A stretch of DNA of 64,000 nucleotides from Sphingomonas sp. Leaf208 (lineage in GTDB: Bacteria > Pseudomonadota > Alphaproteobacteria > Sphingomonadales > Sphingomonadaceae): assembly GCF_001421415.1 (NCBI RefSeq), contig NZ_LMKH01000035.1, positions 476,958-540,957 on the forward strand, given 5' to 3'. Position 1 is the stretch's first letter, and each line of letters opens with the position of its first letter. The position numbers and the translations under genes were made by a program. The notes beneath the pieces were generated by a model. It was given only the letters and a program-made list of their open reading frames with translations, made no database searches and was not told the origin of the DNA. Shown here piece by piece: positions 53,494 to 62,982 of this stretch.

Positions 53494-54243
53494 TCAGGCG
53501 GGCGGTAGCGCTTTCACCAGGTCGAGCACCTGCGTCGCCAGTTCCATCCGACAGATCAGCAGGTCGGGCAGATACGGATCGGCGCAATTATAGACGAGCG
53601 GCGATCCGTCGACACGGCTGACGTGGAGCCCGGCGGCCTGCGCGACCGCAATCGGTGCGCAATTGTCCCACTCATATTGCCCGCCGGTGTGGAGGTAGAT
53701 GTCGGCCTGGCCGCGGACCACGGCCATCGCCTTCGCGCCCGCTGATCCCATCGGCACCAGCGTCGCGCCCATTGCCTCGGCCACCGCGACCGCCTCGCGC
53801 GCCGGCCGGCTGCGGCTGACCAGCATGCGGAGCGGATTCCCCGCCGGTTCCAACGGCTTCGGCGAACCCGAGGTCAGCGTCATCCCGAGTCCCGGCAGCG
53901 CCACGGCGCCCACGATCGCGACGCCGTCGATCGCAAGCGCGACGTGCACCGCCCAGTCGGTCCTCCCTTCGCCATATTCGCGCGTTCCGTCGAGCGGATC
54001 GACGATCCACGCGCGGCGCACCGAACAACGATCGCCAGTGTCCTTTTCCTCTTCGGACAGGAGCGCGTCGTCGGGCCGCGCGGCACGGAGCATCCGCATG
54101 AGGAAGGTGTTGGCCTGCTCGTCGCCCGCCGTGCCGAGGTCCTTGCCGGTCAGCCCACTGCTTTTCTGCAACGCGAGCAATATCTCGCCCGCCTCGGTGG
54201 CGAGGCGTTCGGCGAGACGGACGTCGCTTTCCATGATTGTCAT
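53494..54243 (-). CDS. cysQ: 3'(2'),5'-bisphosphate nucleotidase CysQ
   Basis: Inositol monophosphatase-superfamily phosphatase that clears 3'-phosphoadenosine 5'-phosphate, the by-product of sulfate activation, 249 residues. Metal-site motifs are LLSEEEKDTGDR and WIVDPLDGTREYGEGRTDW, plus QYEWDNCAPIAVAQAAGLHV in the second half. Its start overlaps the stop of cysNC by 4 nt on the minus strand. Adjacent sulfate-activation genes support CysQ over a general inositol phosphatase. Confidence 0.93.
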   Translation of the reverse strand: MTIMESDVRLAERLATEAGEILLALQKSSGLTGKDLGTAGDEQANTFLMRMLRAARPDDALLSEEEKDTGDRCSVRRAWIVDPLDGTREYGEGRTDWAVHVALAIDGVAIVGAVALPGLGMTLTSGSPKPLEPAGNPLRMLVSRSRPAREAVAVAEAMGATLVPMGSAGAKAMAVVRGQADIYLHTGGQYEWDNCAPIAVAQAAGLHVSRVDGSPLVYNCADPYLPDLLICRMELATQVLDLVKALPPA

Positions 54244-56177
54244 TTAAGCGGCATGATCTGGCGAACGATGAACGCGGCGGCCTCGGCCGGAGTCATTTCC
54301 ACCGTGTTGACGCGGATCTCCGCGTTGAGCGGCGCCTCGTAGGGGCTGTCGATCCCGGTAAAGTTCTTCAAATCGCCCGCCCGTGCTTTCTTGTAGAGGC
54401 CCTTCACGTCGCGACCTTCCGCCACATCGAGCGGCGTGTCGACGAAGATCTCGATGAACTCGCCCGCCGGCAGCATCGCGCGCACCATGTCCCGCTCGGC
54501 ACGGAACGGCGAGATGAACGCGGTGAGCACGATTAGCCCGGCGTCCGCCATCAGTTTCGCCACCTCGCCGACGCGCCGGATATTCTCGATCCGGTCGGCC
54601 TCGGTGAAGCCCAGATCCTTGTTCAGCCCGTGGCGGATGTTGTCGCCGTCCAGCAGGAAGGTGTGCCGGTTCATCAGGTTGAGCTGTTTCTCGACCTCGT
54701 TGGCGATCGTCGACTTGCCCGCGCCCGACAACCCGGTGAACCACAGCACCGCCTGTTTCTGGTTCTTCAGCCCGGCATGCGCCTCGCGGCCGATGTCGGT
54801 CGACTGCCAATGGACGTTCTGCGAGCGGCGCAGGCTGAAATGGACCATGCCTGCCGCGACCGTCGCGTTGGTGATCTTGTCGATCAGGATGAATCCGCCG
54901 AGCACCTTGTTCGGTGCCGCGTTATCCTGCGCATAGGCTTCGAACACGATCGCGCGATCGGTGGTGATCTCCGCGACGCCAATCGCGTTCAGCTCCAGCG
55001 TCTTGGTCGCCAGCCGCTCCATCGTGTTGACGTTGACCTGGTATTTCGGCTCGCGGACCGTCGCCGACACCATCTGCGTGCCGAGCTTCAACCAATAGGA
55101 GCGGCCGACGATCAGCGGCTCGTCGTCCATCCAGACGATCGTCGTCTCGAACTGGTCGGCGGTCTCGGGCGGCGCATCGGCCGCGGCGATGACGTTGCCG
55201 CGCGAGCAGTCGATCTCGTCGGTGAACGACAGCGTGACGGACTGCCCCGCGACCGCTTCGTCGAGGTCGCCGTCGAGCGTCGTGATCCGGCTGATCGTCG
55301 AGGTCTTGCCGCCGGGCAGGACGCGGATCGCATCGCCGGGCTTGACCGTACCGGCGGCAATCTGGCCGGAGAAGCCGCGGAAATCGAGGTTCGGGCGGTT
55401 GACCCACTGCACGCTCATCCGGAACGGCTTGGCCTGGTCGTCGTCGACATCGACATCGACGGCTTCGAGATGCTCCATCAGCGTCGGGCCGGAATACCAA
55501 GGCATGGTTTCGGACCTGAGGGAGATGTTGTCGCCCTTGAACCCCGAGATCGGCATCGGCGTGAACGTCGAGATGCCGATGCTCTTCGCGAACGCCGCAT
55601 AGTCGCCGACGATCTCGTCGTAGCGCGCCTGATCATACCCGATCAGGTCCATCTTGTTGACCGCCAGCACCAGGTTCCGGATGCCGATCAGGTGCGCGAG
55701 ATAGCTGTGGCGCTTGGTCTGCGTCAGCACGCCCTTGCGCGCATCGACCAGGATCACGGCGAGATCGGCGGTCGAGGCGCCGGTCACCATGTTGCGGGTA
55801 TATTGCTCATGACCCGGCGTATCCGCGACGATGAACTTGCGCTTTTCGGTCGAGAAGAAGCGATAGGCGACGTCGATCGTGATGCCCTGTTCGCGCTCGG
55901 CGGCGAGCCCGTCGACCAATAGCGCGAAGTCGATCTCGCCGCCTTGTGTGCCCACGCGCTTGCTGTCCGCCTCGAGCGCCGCGAGTTGATCTTCGAAGAT
56001 CATCTTCGAATCGTACAGCAACCGGCCGATCAGCGTCGACTTGCCGTCGTCGACAGAACCGCAGGTGATGAAGCGCAACATCGTCTTGTTGCGATGCTGG
56101 TCGAGATACGCGTCGATATCCTCGGCGATGAGCGCGTCGGTCTGGTAGGCCGATTCCTGGATTGCGAAGTCGCTCAT
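54240..56177 (-). CDS. cysNC: CysN-CysC fusion: sulfate adenylyltransferase subunit 1 and APS kinase
   Basis: A bifunctional 645-residue protein. Residues 1-about 450 are the GTPase subunit of ATP sulfurylase, with GSVDDGKSTLIGRL (G1), DTPGHEQYTRN (G3) and NKMDL (G4). Residues about 480-645 are adenylylsulfate kinase, with GLSGAGKSTIANEVEKQLN, DGDNIRHGLNKDLGF and the ending RQIMPLK. Together with CysD it converts sulfate to PAPS. ATG 56177 overlaps the cysD stop (TGATG); cysQ overlaps its end. This fusion is common in alphaproteobacteria. Confidence 0.96.
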   Translation of the reverse strand: MSDFAIQESAYQTDALIAEDIDAYLDQHRNKTMLRFITCGSVDDGKSTLIGRLLYDSKMIFEDQLAALEADSKRVGTQGGEIDFALLVDGLAAEREQGITIDVAYRFFSTEKRKFIVADTPGHEQYTRNMVTGASTADLAVILVDARKGVLTQTKRHSYLAHLIGIRNLVLAVNKMDLIGYDQARYDEIVGDYAAFAKSIGISTFTPMPISGFKGDNISLRSETMPWYSGPTLMEHLEAVDVDVDDDQAKPFRMSVQWVNRPNLDFRGFSGQIAAGTVKPGDAIRVLPGGKTSTISRITTLDGDLDEAVAGQSVTLSFTDEIDCSRGNVIAAADAPPETADQFETTIVWMDDEPLIVGRSYWLKLGTQMVSATVREPKYQVNVNTMERLATKTLELNAIGVAEITTDRAIVFEAYAQDNAAPNKVLGGFILIDKITNATVAAGMVHFSLRRSQNVHWQSTDIGREAHAGLKNQKQAVLWFTGLSGAGKSTIANEVEKQLNLMNRHTFLLDGDNIRHGLNKDLGFTEADRIENIRRVGEVAKLMADAGLIVLTAFISPFRAERDMVRAMLPAGEFIEIFVDTPLDVAEGRDVKGLYKKARAGDLKNFTGIDSPYEAPLNAEIRVNTVEMTPAEAAAFIVRQIMPLK

Positions 56178-57097
56178 CAGAAATACCCCTCCTGCTTCTT
56201 CTTCTCCATGCCGGCGCCGCCGGCATCCTTGTCGATCGCGCGGCCCTGGCGCTCGCTGGTGGTGGTCAGCAGCGTTTCCTGGATGATCTCGGACAGCGTC
56301 GACGCCGTGCTCTCGACCGCACCCGTCAGCGGGTAGCAACCGAGCGTGCGGAAGCGGATCGAGCGGTCGACCGGGACTTCGCCGGGTTCGAGGCGGAAGC
56401 GATCATCGTCGACCATCAGCAGCATGCCGTCGCGCTCGACCGTGGGGCGCACGCCCGCGTAGTAGAGGGGGACGATCGGCACGTCGTTGAGCTGGATATA
56501 TTGCCAGACGTCGAGTTCGGTCCAGTTCGAGATCGGGAACACGCGGATGCTCTCGCCCCCCCCTTTTTTCCAGGGCGCTTTCCGCGCATTGTAGAGGTTC
56601 CACAATTCGGGCCGCTGGTTCTTCGGATCCCAGCCATGCGTCGCGGTGCGGAACGAGATGATGCGTTCTTTCGCGCGCGATTTCTCCTCGTCACGCCGCG
56701 CGCCACCGAATGCCGCGTCGAAGCCGTGCAGGTTGAGCGCCTGCTTCAAGCCCTCGGTCTTCCACATGTCGGTGTGGAGCGCGCCGTGATCGAACGGATT
56801 GATCCCACGCGCGGCGGCTTCGGGATTCTGGTAGACGAGCAGTTCCATCCCGCTCTCCGCTGCCATCCGGTCGCGCAACTTGTACATCTCCTGGAATTTC
56901 CAGGTCGTGTCGACGTGCAGCAACGGGAAGGGCGGGGGCGAGGGGTAAAAAGCCTTGCGCGCGAGGTGCAGCATCACGGCCGAATCCTTGCCGACCGAAT
57001 ACAGCATCACCGGCTTGTCGGCCTCGGCGACGACTTCGCGCAGGATGTGGATCGCCTCCGCCTCGAGCCGTTCCAGATGGGTGAGTGTCTTCGCCAT
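56177..57097 (-). CDS. cysD: Sulfate adenylyltransferase subunit 2 CysD
   Basis: ATP-pyrophosphatase subunit that adenylates sulfate, 306 residues from ATG 57097. The P-loop-like YSVGKDSAVMLHLARKAF, HVDTTWKFQEMY, and FGGARRDEEKSRAKERIISF are family marks, and the ending GMEKKKQEGYF is typical. First gene of a tightly overlapped cysD-cysNC-cysQ operon, head to head with the CitE-like gene 211 bp upstream. Confidence 0.96.
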   Translation of the reverse strand: MAKTLTHLERLEAEAIHILREVVAEADKPVMLYSVGKDSAVMLHLARKAFYPSPPPFPLLHVDTTWKFQEMYKLRDRMAAESGMELLVYQNPEAAARGINPFDHGALHTDMWKTEGLKQALNLHGFDAAFGGARRDEEKSRAKERIISFRTATHGWDPKNQRPELWNLYNARKAPWKKGGGESIRVFPISNWTELDVWQYIQLNDVPIVPLYYAGVRPTVERDGMLLMVDDDRFRLEPGEVPVDRSIRFRTLGCYPLTGAVESTASTLSEIIQETLLTTTSERQGRAIDKDAGGAGMEKKKQEGYF

Positions 57098-57308
57098 GAT
57101 GTGTCTCCGCGGCGCCGTTTGCCCGGCGCAGGGCGGTGTCGGCAATCAATGCATTCTTCGGTCGGGGAACGCTTCGCTATCTCATGCCGCCAATGAGGGC
57201 ACTGCGCACCATGCACGATTTCGCGGCGAACCCTGCGCCGCAGTTGCCCGCCCGCGATCGACGCCGTACGCAACGCACCTGTTTCAATCCGTCTGGGACC
57301 ATGCCGCC

Positions 57309-58193
57309 ATGTCCGTTGCTTCGTTGAAAATGCGCTCCTGGCTATTCGCGCCGGGGGACAGCGAACGCAAGATGACCAAGGCGATCGAGGGCAGCGCCGA
57401 CATCGTTCTGTTCGATCTCGAAGACGCGGTGACGACCGAGAACAAGCCCCTCGCGCGCCAGACCGTCCACGACGTGCTGACCGCAAATGTCGCGCACCGG
57501 GCGCGGATGTGGGTGCGGGTCAATCCGCTCGACGGACCGTATACGCTGACCGATCTCGCCGCGATCATGCCCGCGCGGCCGGGCGGGATCATGCTGCCGA
57601 AGGTCGCCGGGCGGCAGGACGTCGAACGGCTCGACCATTACCTGTCGGCGTTCGAGGCGGCGAACGGCATCGCGATCGGGTCGACCCCGGTGATCGTGCT
57701 GATCACAGAGACGGCGGAAGCGATGTTCCACACGGGCGACTATAAGGGCGCGCCTCGGGTGGTCGCGCTGACCTGGGGCGCGGAGGACCTGGCGGACTCG
57801 ATCGGCGCGAGCGCGAACTGCAATCCGGATGGCAGCTACCGCTTTACGTATGAACTGGCGCGGTCGATGTGCCTGCTGGGGGCCGCGGCGGCAGGCGTCA
57901 CCGCGATCGAGACGATCCAGGGCGACTTTCGCGACCTCGACACGCTGAAGACGCGCGCGGAGCAGGTCCGGCGTGACGGTTACCGCGGGATGCTTGCGAT
58001 CCACCCGGCGCAGGTCGACGTAATCAACGCCGCCTTCACGCCGACCGAGGCGGAGATTGCCGAGGCGCAGGCGATCGTCGATCTGTTCGCGGCGAACCCC
58101 GGCGTCGGTACGATCGGCTACAAGGGCGGCATGCTCGACCGACCGTATCTGTCGCGCGCGGAGCATCTGTTGCGGCAAGTCGGCCGCGCGTGA
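57309..58193 (+). CDS. CitE-like CoA-ester lyase (HpcH/HpaI family)
   Basis: A 294-residue TIM-barrel enzyme of the CitE/HpcH family, such as malyl-CoA, citramalyl-CoA or citryl lyases. Motifs are RSWLFAPGDSERKMTKAIEG, ADIVLFDLEDAVTTENK (metal and substrate), WVRVNPLDGPYTLTDL and VLITETAEAMFHTG. CitD and CitF are not near, so it is not citrate lyase proper; a stand-alone lyase of the Ccl or Mcl2-like type is more likely. ATG 57309 is weakly preceded; ATG 57330 is possible. Convergent with the CaiB-like gene. Confidence 0.82.
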   Translation: MSVASLKMRSWLFAPGDSERKMTKAIEGSADIVLFDLEDAVTTENKPLARQTVHDVLTANVAHRARMWVRVNPLDGPYTLTDLAAIMPARPGGIMLPKVAGRQDVERLDHYLSAFEAANGIAIGSTPVIVLITETAEAMFHTGDYKGAPRVVALTWGAEDLADSIGASANCNPDGSYRFTYELARSMCLLGAAAAGVTAIETIQGDFRDLDTLKTRAEQVRRDGYRGMLAIHPAQVDVINAAFTPTEAEIAEAQAIVDLFAANPGVGTIGYKGGMLDRPYLSRAEHLLRQVGRA

Positions 58194-58203
58194 TCCGGGC
58201 GTC

Positions 58204-59262
58204 CTAGCCCACGCCCCATTCTGTCAGCAGCGCCGTGCCATCGGACGTGGGGGCGATCCGGCCCGGCGTGCGGGACAGACGCGGGGCAGGGGCGGCCTGC
58301 CAGATGCCGTCGACGACGACACCGCGATCGGCCATGTGGCGGTGCGTCGGCACCTCGTCGAGTTCGAGCACTGGCGCAAAACAGGTGTCGGTGCCCTCCA
58401 GCGCATCGCACCACTCGTCCCGCGACCGGGTCACGAACACGGCGGCGAAGCGTCGCGCGGTTTCGGGCCAGCGCTCGACGATCATCTGGTCCGCCGCGAG
58501 GTCGGCGGGGAGCCCCAGCCGATCGAGCAGATCGGCATAAAATTTCGGCTCGATCGCCCCCACCGAGACGTACCGCCCATCGGCGCAGGTGTAACAGCGG
58601 TAGAACGGCGCCGCGCCGCCGAGCAAATTGCGGTCGCGGTCCATCGACATCACCCCGGCCGGGACCATTCCTGCGAACAGTGCCATCATCGACGAAACCC
58701 CGTCGACGATCGCTGCATCGACGACTTGGCCAAGCCCGGATCGCGCGCGTTCGAGCAGCGCTGCGAGGATACCAGTGACGAGATACAGCGACCCGCCGCC
58801 GAAATCGCCGATCAGGTTGAGCGGCGGCGGCGGCGGTGTTCCCGGCGTACCGATCGCCGCGAGCGCTCCGCTGAGTGCGATGTAATTGAGATCGTGGCCC
58901 GCAACCTGCGCGAGCGGCCCGGTCTGTCCCCACCCGGTCATTCGCCCATAGACAAGCCGCGGGTTGCGCTTGAGCATCACGTCCGGGCCGAGGCCGAGCC
59001 GCTCCATTACGCCCGGTCGCAGCCCCTCGATCACGACGTCGGCGCGGTCCGTGATCGCCAGCGCCTGATCGCGCCCTTCCGGCGTTCGGATATCGAGCGC
59101 AAGCCGTGCGCGGCCGCGGTCCAGCACGGGATTGCGAAAACCGCCGCCGACCCGCTCGATCCGCAGCACCTCCGCACCGAGATCGGAGAGCAGCATTGCC
59201 GCATGCGGACCCGGCCCGATGCTGGCGAACTCGACGACCCGCAGGCCCGCCAGCGCGGTCAT
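58204..59262 (-). CDS. CaiB/BaiF family CoA transferase or alpha-methylacyl-CoA racemase
   Basis: A 352-residue type III CoA-transferase fold protein. It starts LAGLRVVEFASIGPGPHAAM and has LSDLGAEVLRIERVGG, the family aspartate region GHDLNYIALSGAL, and GQVVDAAIVDGVSSMMALFA. The sequence around it is closer to alpha-methylacyl-CoA racemase (AMACR) than to formyl-CoA transferase. ATG 59262 reads MTALAG. Ten nt separate its stop from that of the convergent CitE-like gene. Confidence 0.85.
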   Translation of the reverse strand: MTALAGLRVVEFASIGPGPHAAMLLSDLGAEVLRIERVGGGFRNPVLDRGRARLALDIRTPEGRDQALAITDRADVVIEGLRPGVMERLGLGPDVMLKRNPRLVYGRMTGWGQTGPLAQVAGHDLNYIALSGALAAIGTPGTPPPPPLNLIGDFGGGSLYLVTGILAALLERARSGLGQVVDAAIVDGVSSMMALFAGMVPAGVMSMDRDRNLLGGAAPFYRCYTCADGRYVSVGAIEPKFYADLLDRLGLPADLAADQMIVERWPETARRFAAVFVTRSRDEWCDALEGTDTCFAPVLELDEVPTHRHMADRGVVVDGIWQAAPAPRLSRTPGRIAPTSDGTALLTEWGVG

Positions 59263-59340
59263 GCGCCGATACTCATCATTGCCATGCGATCCGATATCCG
59301 CGCTGTTCGGCGGCAAGGTGCGACCGATGCCGAACCGGAG

Positions 59341-60621
59341 TCAAGAAAGCGTCGGCGAGTCCAGCGGCACCATGTCCTTCAGCATGATGCCGGTGTCGGC
59401 GAGGATGGCCCGGTCGATCACCGCGCCGGCTTCCACCAGCTTGCGCGCCTGGACGTAATCCTTGACAGCCCCCACGCAGTCGAGCGCGATGACGCGGCGG
59501 TCGCGCAGGTACACGACCGAGAATTTCCGCGTCGCCAAATCGCCGCGCAGGACCGTGTCGTCATAGCCGATCGACAGTCCTACGGTCTGCAGCTTCAGGT
59601 CATACTGGTTCGACCAGAACCACGGCACCGCATCATACGCCGCCGGCTGGCCGACGATGTCCTTCGCCACGACGGTCGCCTGGTCGTTCGCGTTCTGCAC
59701 CGATTCGACGCGCACCGCCGCCCCGCCGGCAAACCGATTGGCGTGCAACGCGCAGTCGCCGATCGCATACACGTCCGGCACGCTCGTCCGGCATGCGCCA
59801 TCGACGGCGACGCCGTTGCCGCCCGCCGCACCAGCGTCGATCAGGGGCGCGACTTCGGGAAGGATGCCGATGCCGACGATCACCATGTCGGCGGCGATGA
59901 CGGTGCCGTCCCCCAGCCGGACCCCGGTGACGCGGTCATCGCCCAGAATGCAGTCGACCGACTGCCCCAGCCGCACGTCGACGCCGTGCGCGCGGTGCTC
60001 CGCCTCAAAGAAGCGCGACAGGTCTTCGCCCGCGACACGCGCGAGCACTCGGTCCAGGGCTTCAAGCAGTATGACGGACTTGCCGAACTTGCGCAGCACC
60101 GCTGCGGCTTCGAGCCCGATATACCCGCCGCCGATCACGACCGCGGTCCCGACATCCGGCAGTTCGGCGATCATCCGGTCGGCGTCGGCGCGGTCGCGCA
60201 CGGTGTGGACACCGGTGAGATGATGGCCAGCGCAGGTCAGTCGTCTGGGCGTCCCGCCCGTCGCCCAGACCAGCCGGCCATAGCCGATCGTCGTACCGTC
60301 CTCCGTCGTCGCGGTGTGCCCGACCGGATCGACCGATACGATGCGCGATCCCAGCAGCAGATCGATGCGCTGCTCGGTCCAGAACGCCGCCTGTCGGATC
60401 AGGATACGGCCGAAGACCTTCTCGCCCGACAGATACTCTTTCGACAAGGGTGGCCGTTCATAGGGGAGCTCTGCCTCCTTGCCGACGATCAGGATCGATC
60501 CCTCGAAACCGGTCTTGCGCAACGCGATCGCACACGCCGCACCGCCGTGCCCGCCGCCGACGATGACGACATCGGCGAACACCGGTGTGTCCCGTGGCGC
60601 ATCGCTCGTCATGCTGTCCAT
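59341..60621 (-). CDS. FAD-dependent ferredoxin or rubredoxin reductase-type oxidoreductase
   Basis: A 426-residue NAD(P)H-flavoprotein of the class that serves oxygenases and P450s (BphA4 and rubredoxin-reductase fold). Two dinucleotide motifs are visible, DVVIVGGGHGGAACAIAL for FAD and AVVIGGGYIGLEAAAVLRKF for NAD(P)H, and the FAD-binding DVYAIGDCALHAN. GAGGG precedes ATG 60621 by 8 nt; ATG 60612 is possible. No ferredoxin or oxygenase gene lies nearby, so its partner is unknown. Confidence 0.9.
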   Translation of the reverse strand: MDSMTSDAPRDTPVFADVVIVGGGHGGAACAIALRKTGFEGSILIVGKEAELPYERPPLSKEYLSGEKVFGRILIRQAAFWTEQRIDLLLGSRIVSVDPVGHTATTEDGTTIGYGRLVWATGGTPRRLTCAGHHLTGVHTVRDRADADRMIAELPDVGTAVVIGGGYIGLEAAAVLRKFGKSVILLEALDRVLARVAGEDLSRFFEAEHRAHGVDVRLGQSVDCILGDDRVTGVRLGDGTVIAADMVIVGIGILPEVAPLIDAGAAGGNGVAVDGACRTSVPDVYAIGDCALHANRFAGGAAVRVESVQNANDQATVVAKDIVGQPAAYDAVPWFWSNQYDLKLQTVGLSIGYDDTVLRGDLATRKFSVVYLRDRRVIALDCVGAVKDYVQARKLVEAGAVIDRAILADTGIMLKDMVPLDSPTLS

Positions 60622-60835
60622 TTCGCTACCCTCGTCCACCTGGTGCCCGGTCGAGTAGCACGCCGATCTGCCCTCGTGGTGCGCATTCCTATTGGCGATA
60701 TCGGATGACCTCAACTGCAGCCGGCGATCCACCAGTGCGGCGAACACCGTCACTTGCGCGAAGTTAACGTAAAGCGCGCGCGGTGTGTATTAGGCGTCGT
60801 GGCCGGGCTCTGCGTTCGGACGGGGGATTGCCGAA

Positions 60836-61849
60836 GTGATTGCGGACGGAACTGCCGAAATACCCAAGGCGCACGCGTGGGACTCCGACCATCTGCGGCT
60901 TGCGGTCACCGCTGCGGGTGTCGCCCTGTGGGCATGGAACGTCGACACCGACGCCTTCACGATGGATGAGCGCGGCTTCGAGCTTTGGGGCCTCCCGTGG
61001 CGCGCCGAAGTCACGTTCGAGGAATTGTCGGCGCATATTCATCCGTCCGATCGCGACCGCGTCCACTCCGCCTTCGCCGCCACCCGCGCGGTGCTCGGCA
61101 GCTACGAGACCGATTTCCGGATCATGATCGGTGAGGAGGTCCGCTGGATCTCGGCGCGCGGGCAGGGCGAGGATGTCGGGATCGTCGGACGGACGATGTT
61201 CGGCATCTTCCTCGACGTCACCGGCCGCAAGCAGGCGGAGGAGGGCAACGAACTGCTCGCCGGCGAGATGAGCCACCGCGTCAAGAATTTGCTGGCGATC
61301 GCGAGCGGCCTGACCGCGATAACCTCGCGCACCGCGCCGAATACGCAGGACATGGCGCGCGAACTGACCGAACGGTTGAGCGCGCTGGGGCGGGCGCATG
61401 ATCTCGTCCGACCATTGCCGGGCGGGCAGGGCGACGCGGCGTTGCTCGGCGACCTGCTCTCGGTGTTGCTCGCACCCTATGACGACATGGGTGCCTTCAA
61501 GGGCCGCATCCGCGTCGCGGTCGAGCGCATGGGCGTCGGCGAGAATGCCGCGACCGGACTGGGACTGATCATCCACGAACTCGCGACCAACTCGATGAAA
61601 TACGGCGCGTTGTCGGCACCGACGGGAACGCTCGACCTGTCCAGCACGGCGACCGACGACGAAGTGATCCTGACCTGGCTCGAACGCGGCGGTCCGGAAG
61701 TCGAAAGCCCGAATGCCGGAGAAGGCTTCGGCAGCAAGCTCGTCCGCCGTACCGTTGCCGGGCAGCTGGGGGGCTCGATCGCCTATGAATGGTCGACGGG
61801 CGGGGTGATCATTACGCTGACGATGCGGCGGGACCGGCTTTCGTCCTGA
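60836..61849 (+). CDS. PAS-HWE family sensor histidine kinase
   Basis: A cytoplasmic sensor kinase, 337 residues, GTG start 60836. A PAS domain (residues about 20-135, including GVALWAWNVDTDAFTMDERG and HPSDRDRVHSAF) is followed by an HWE/HisKA_2 kinase: H147 in GEMSHRVKNLLAIASGL, then the N box GLIIHELATNSMKYGAL and the ending FGSKLVRRTVAGQLGG. HWE kinases of this type often act in the alphaproteobacterial general stress response with PhyR. No phyR or ecfG gene is in this window. Confidence 0.9.
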   Translation: MIADGTAEIPKAHAWDSDHLRLAVTAAGVALWAWNVDTDAFTMDERGFELWGLPWRAEVTFEELSAHIHPSDRDRVHSAFAATRAVLGSYETDFRIMIGEEVRWISARGQGEDVGIVGRTMFGIFLDVTGRKQAEEGNELLAGEMSHRVKNLLAIASGLTAITSRTAPNTQDMARELTERLSALGRAHDLVRPLPGGQGDAALLGDLLSVLLAPYDDMGAFKGRIRVAVERMGVGENAATGLGLIIHELATNSMKYGALSAPTGTLDLSSTATDDEVILTWLERGGPEVESPNAGEGFGSKLVRRTVAGQLGGSIAYEWSTGGVIITLTMRRDRLSS

Positions 61850-62099
61850 TCGGACTTCTACGCCCGGCCGTCATCACCGGGATAGTAGTTTAGTACCTGA
61901 TTCGGGTGCAGGAATACTGCGGAAACATCCGCGGTCCGATGGGTTATGTCTCTGGGCAATATGAGTTTCGGGTCTGCCGGAGCGCGAACTCCTTTGCCCG
62001 TGCGACCCTATCGTTTTCACCAGCGCGGAGCAGCGCGGGATATTCCCGCCGGCTTCGTCGTTTGAAGCCCCATCATCCACGTATCGAAGGAGATCATTC

Positions 62100-62384
62100 A
62101 TGAACACCGACACCCTCAGCGGCGCAGCAACGGACGTCAGCGGCAAGGTCAAGGAAACCCTTGGCGGCGCGATCGGCGACAAGTCGCTACAGAGCGAAGG
62201 CGCGGCGGATCAGCTGACCGGTACCGTCCAGAAGACGGTCGGCCAGGCCAAGGACGTTGTCGAAGAGAACATCCGTCCGCTGGTCGACTATGTCCGCCAG
62301 TTCTCGAAGGAGCGTCCGTTCACCGCCGCAGCGGTTGCCGGTGTACTGGGTATCGCCCTGATCAACACGCTCCGCGGCAAGTAA
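62100..62384 (+). CDS. CsbD-like stress protein with membrane anchor
   Basis: A 94-residue protein. The N-terminal CsbD-like part has the repeated pattern LSGAATDVSGKVKETLGGAIGDKSLQSEG and AADQLTGTVQKTVGQAKD; the C terminus (RPFTAAAVAGVLGIALINTLRGK) is a short membrane segment as in DUF883 proteins. These are stress-induced envelope proteins of unknown mechanism. AAGGAGA lies upstream of ATG 62100. A hairpin follows. Confidence 0.85.
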   Translation: MNTDTLSGAATDVSGKVKETLGGAIGDKSLQSEGAADQLTGTVQKTVGQAKDVVEENIRPLVDYVRQFSKERPFTAAAVAGVLGIALINTLRGK

Positions 62385-62397
62385 GCGGCGGCGCGTC

Positions 62398-62427
62398 GCG
62401 GCGGGGGCGCATGATCGCCCCCGCCGC
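62398..62427 (+). terminator. Hairpin after the CsbD-like gene
   Basis: A perfect 12-bp stem (62398-62409 with 62416-62427, GCGGCGGGGGCG/CGCCCCCGCCGC) and a 6-nt loop, 14 nt past the stop. No T run follows, so termination is not certain. Confidence 0.5.
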
Positions 62428-62633
62428 TATACCGTTACTCGCATTACCGAAGACGTACGACACCAAGCGCACTCGATCGTTGCGCTACCGACAAACAAGC
62501 CGCGCCTGGTCGATCGAACATCCGACGACCTCATCGCGAACCACGCAACACCAATTCGCTGCAAGTGCGGACCGTGATCCACGGTCGCGCTGCTAAAGAA
62601 CTATGTCGATCGGACTTCGGAGAGGAGACCCGC

Positions 62634-62906
62634 ATGACGGATCACACGGATTACGAAACCGATTACGACTCCAACCTCGTCGTGAGACACCGCGATCAGC
62701 GATCCGACGACGACTGGGACAAGGTCTGGAATACCGACGATCGCAACCGCGATACGCTCCGCAAGATCGAGTTCGGACTGGCGGTGATCGCTGCAGGCGT
62801 AGCACTCGTCATGGTCCGCGGCGGATGGCTACGGATGACCGCTCGACCGAACCATGTCGTGCCCTCGGCGGCCGATATTCACGTCCAGATGCCGCCGCCG
62901 CGCTAA
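62634..62906 (+). CDS. Small protein with one membrane segment
   Basis: A 90-residue protein beginning MTDHTDYETDYDSNLVVRHR, strongly acidic and polar for 45 residues, then one membrane segment (FGLAVIAAGVALVMVRGGWL), then a short tail rich in P and H. GAGAGGAG precedes ATG 62634. Unknown function. Located among stress genes (CsbD-like, Hsp20). Confidence 0.7.
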   Translation: MTDHTDYETDYDSNLVVRHRDQRSDDDWDKVWNTDDRNRDTLRKIEFGLAVIAAGVALVMVRGGWLRMTARPNHVVPSAADIHVQMPPPR

Positions 62907-62944
62907 AACCGGGCGCCTTGAATACATAGCGCCCGAACAAAATA

Positions 62945-62974
62945 ACGACTGCCAGCATTTGGGCTGGCAGTCGT
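62945..62974. terminator. Terminator between convergent genes
   Basis: A perfect 12-bp stem (62945-62956 with 62963-62974, ACGACTGCCAGC/GCTGGCAGTCGT), loop ATTTGG. On the minus strand it is followed by TATTTTGTT, so it is probably the hsp20 terminator, 9 nt past its stop, and may also serve the plus-strand gene. Confidence 0.75.
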
Positions 62975-62982
62975 CATTCCCG

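Noticed and set aside
54240..56339. An N-terminal extension of the CysN-CysC protein to 56339
   Set aside because: It reads through the end of cysD in another frame. ATG 56177 at the TGATG overlap matches the family start.
61900..62099. A stress sigma (EcfG-type) promoter before the CsbD-like gene
   Set aside because: GGAAAC with GTT 16 nt later is present at about 61920, but it differs from the GGAAC-CGTT consensus at key positions and is too weak to list.
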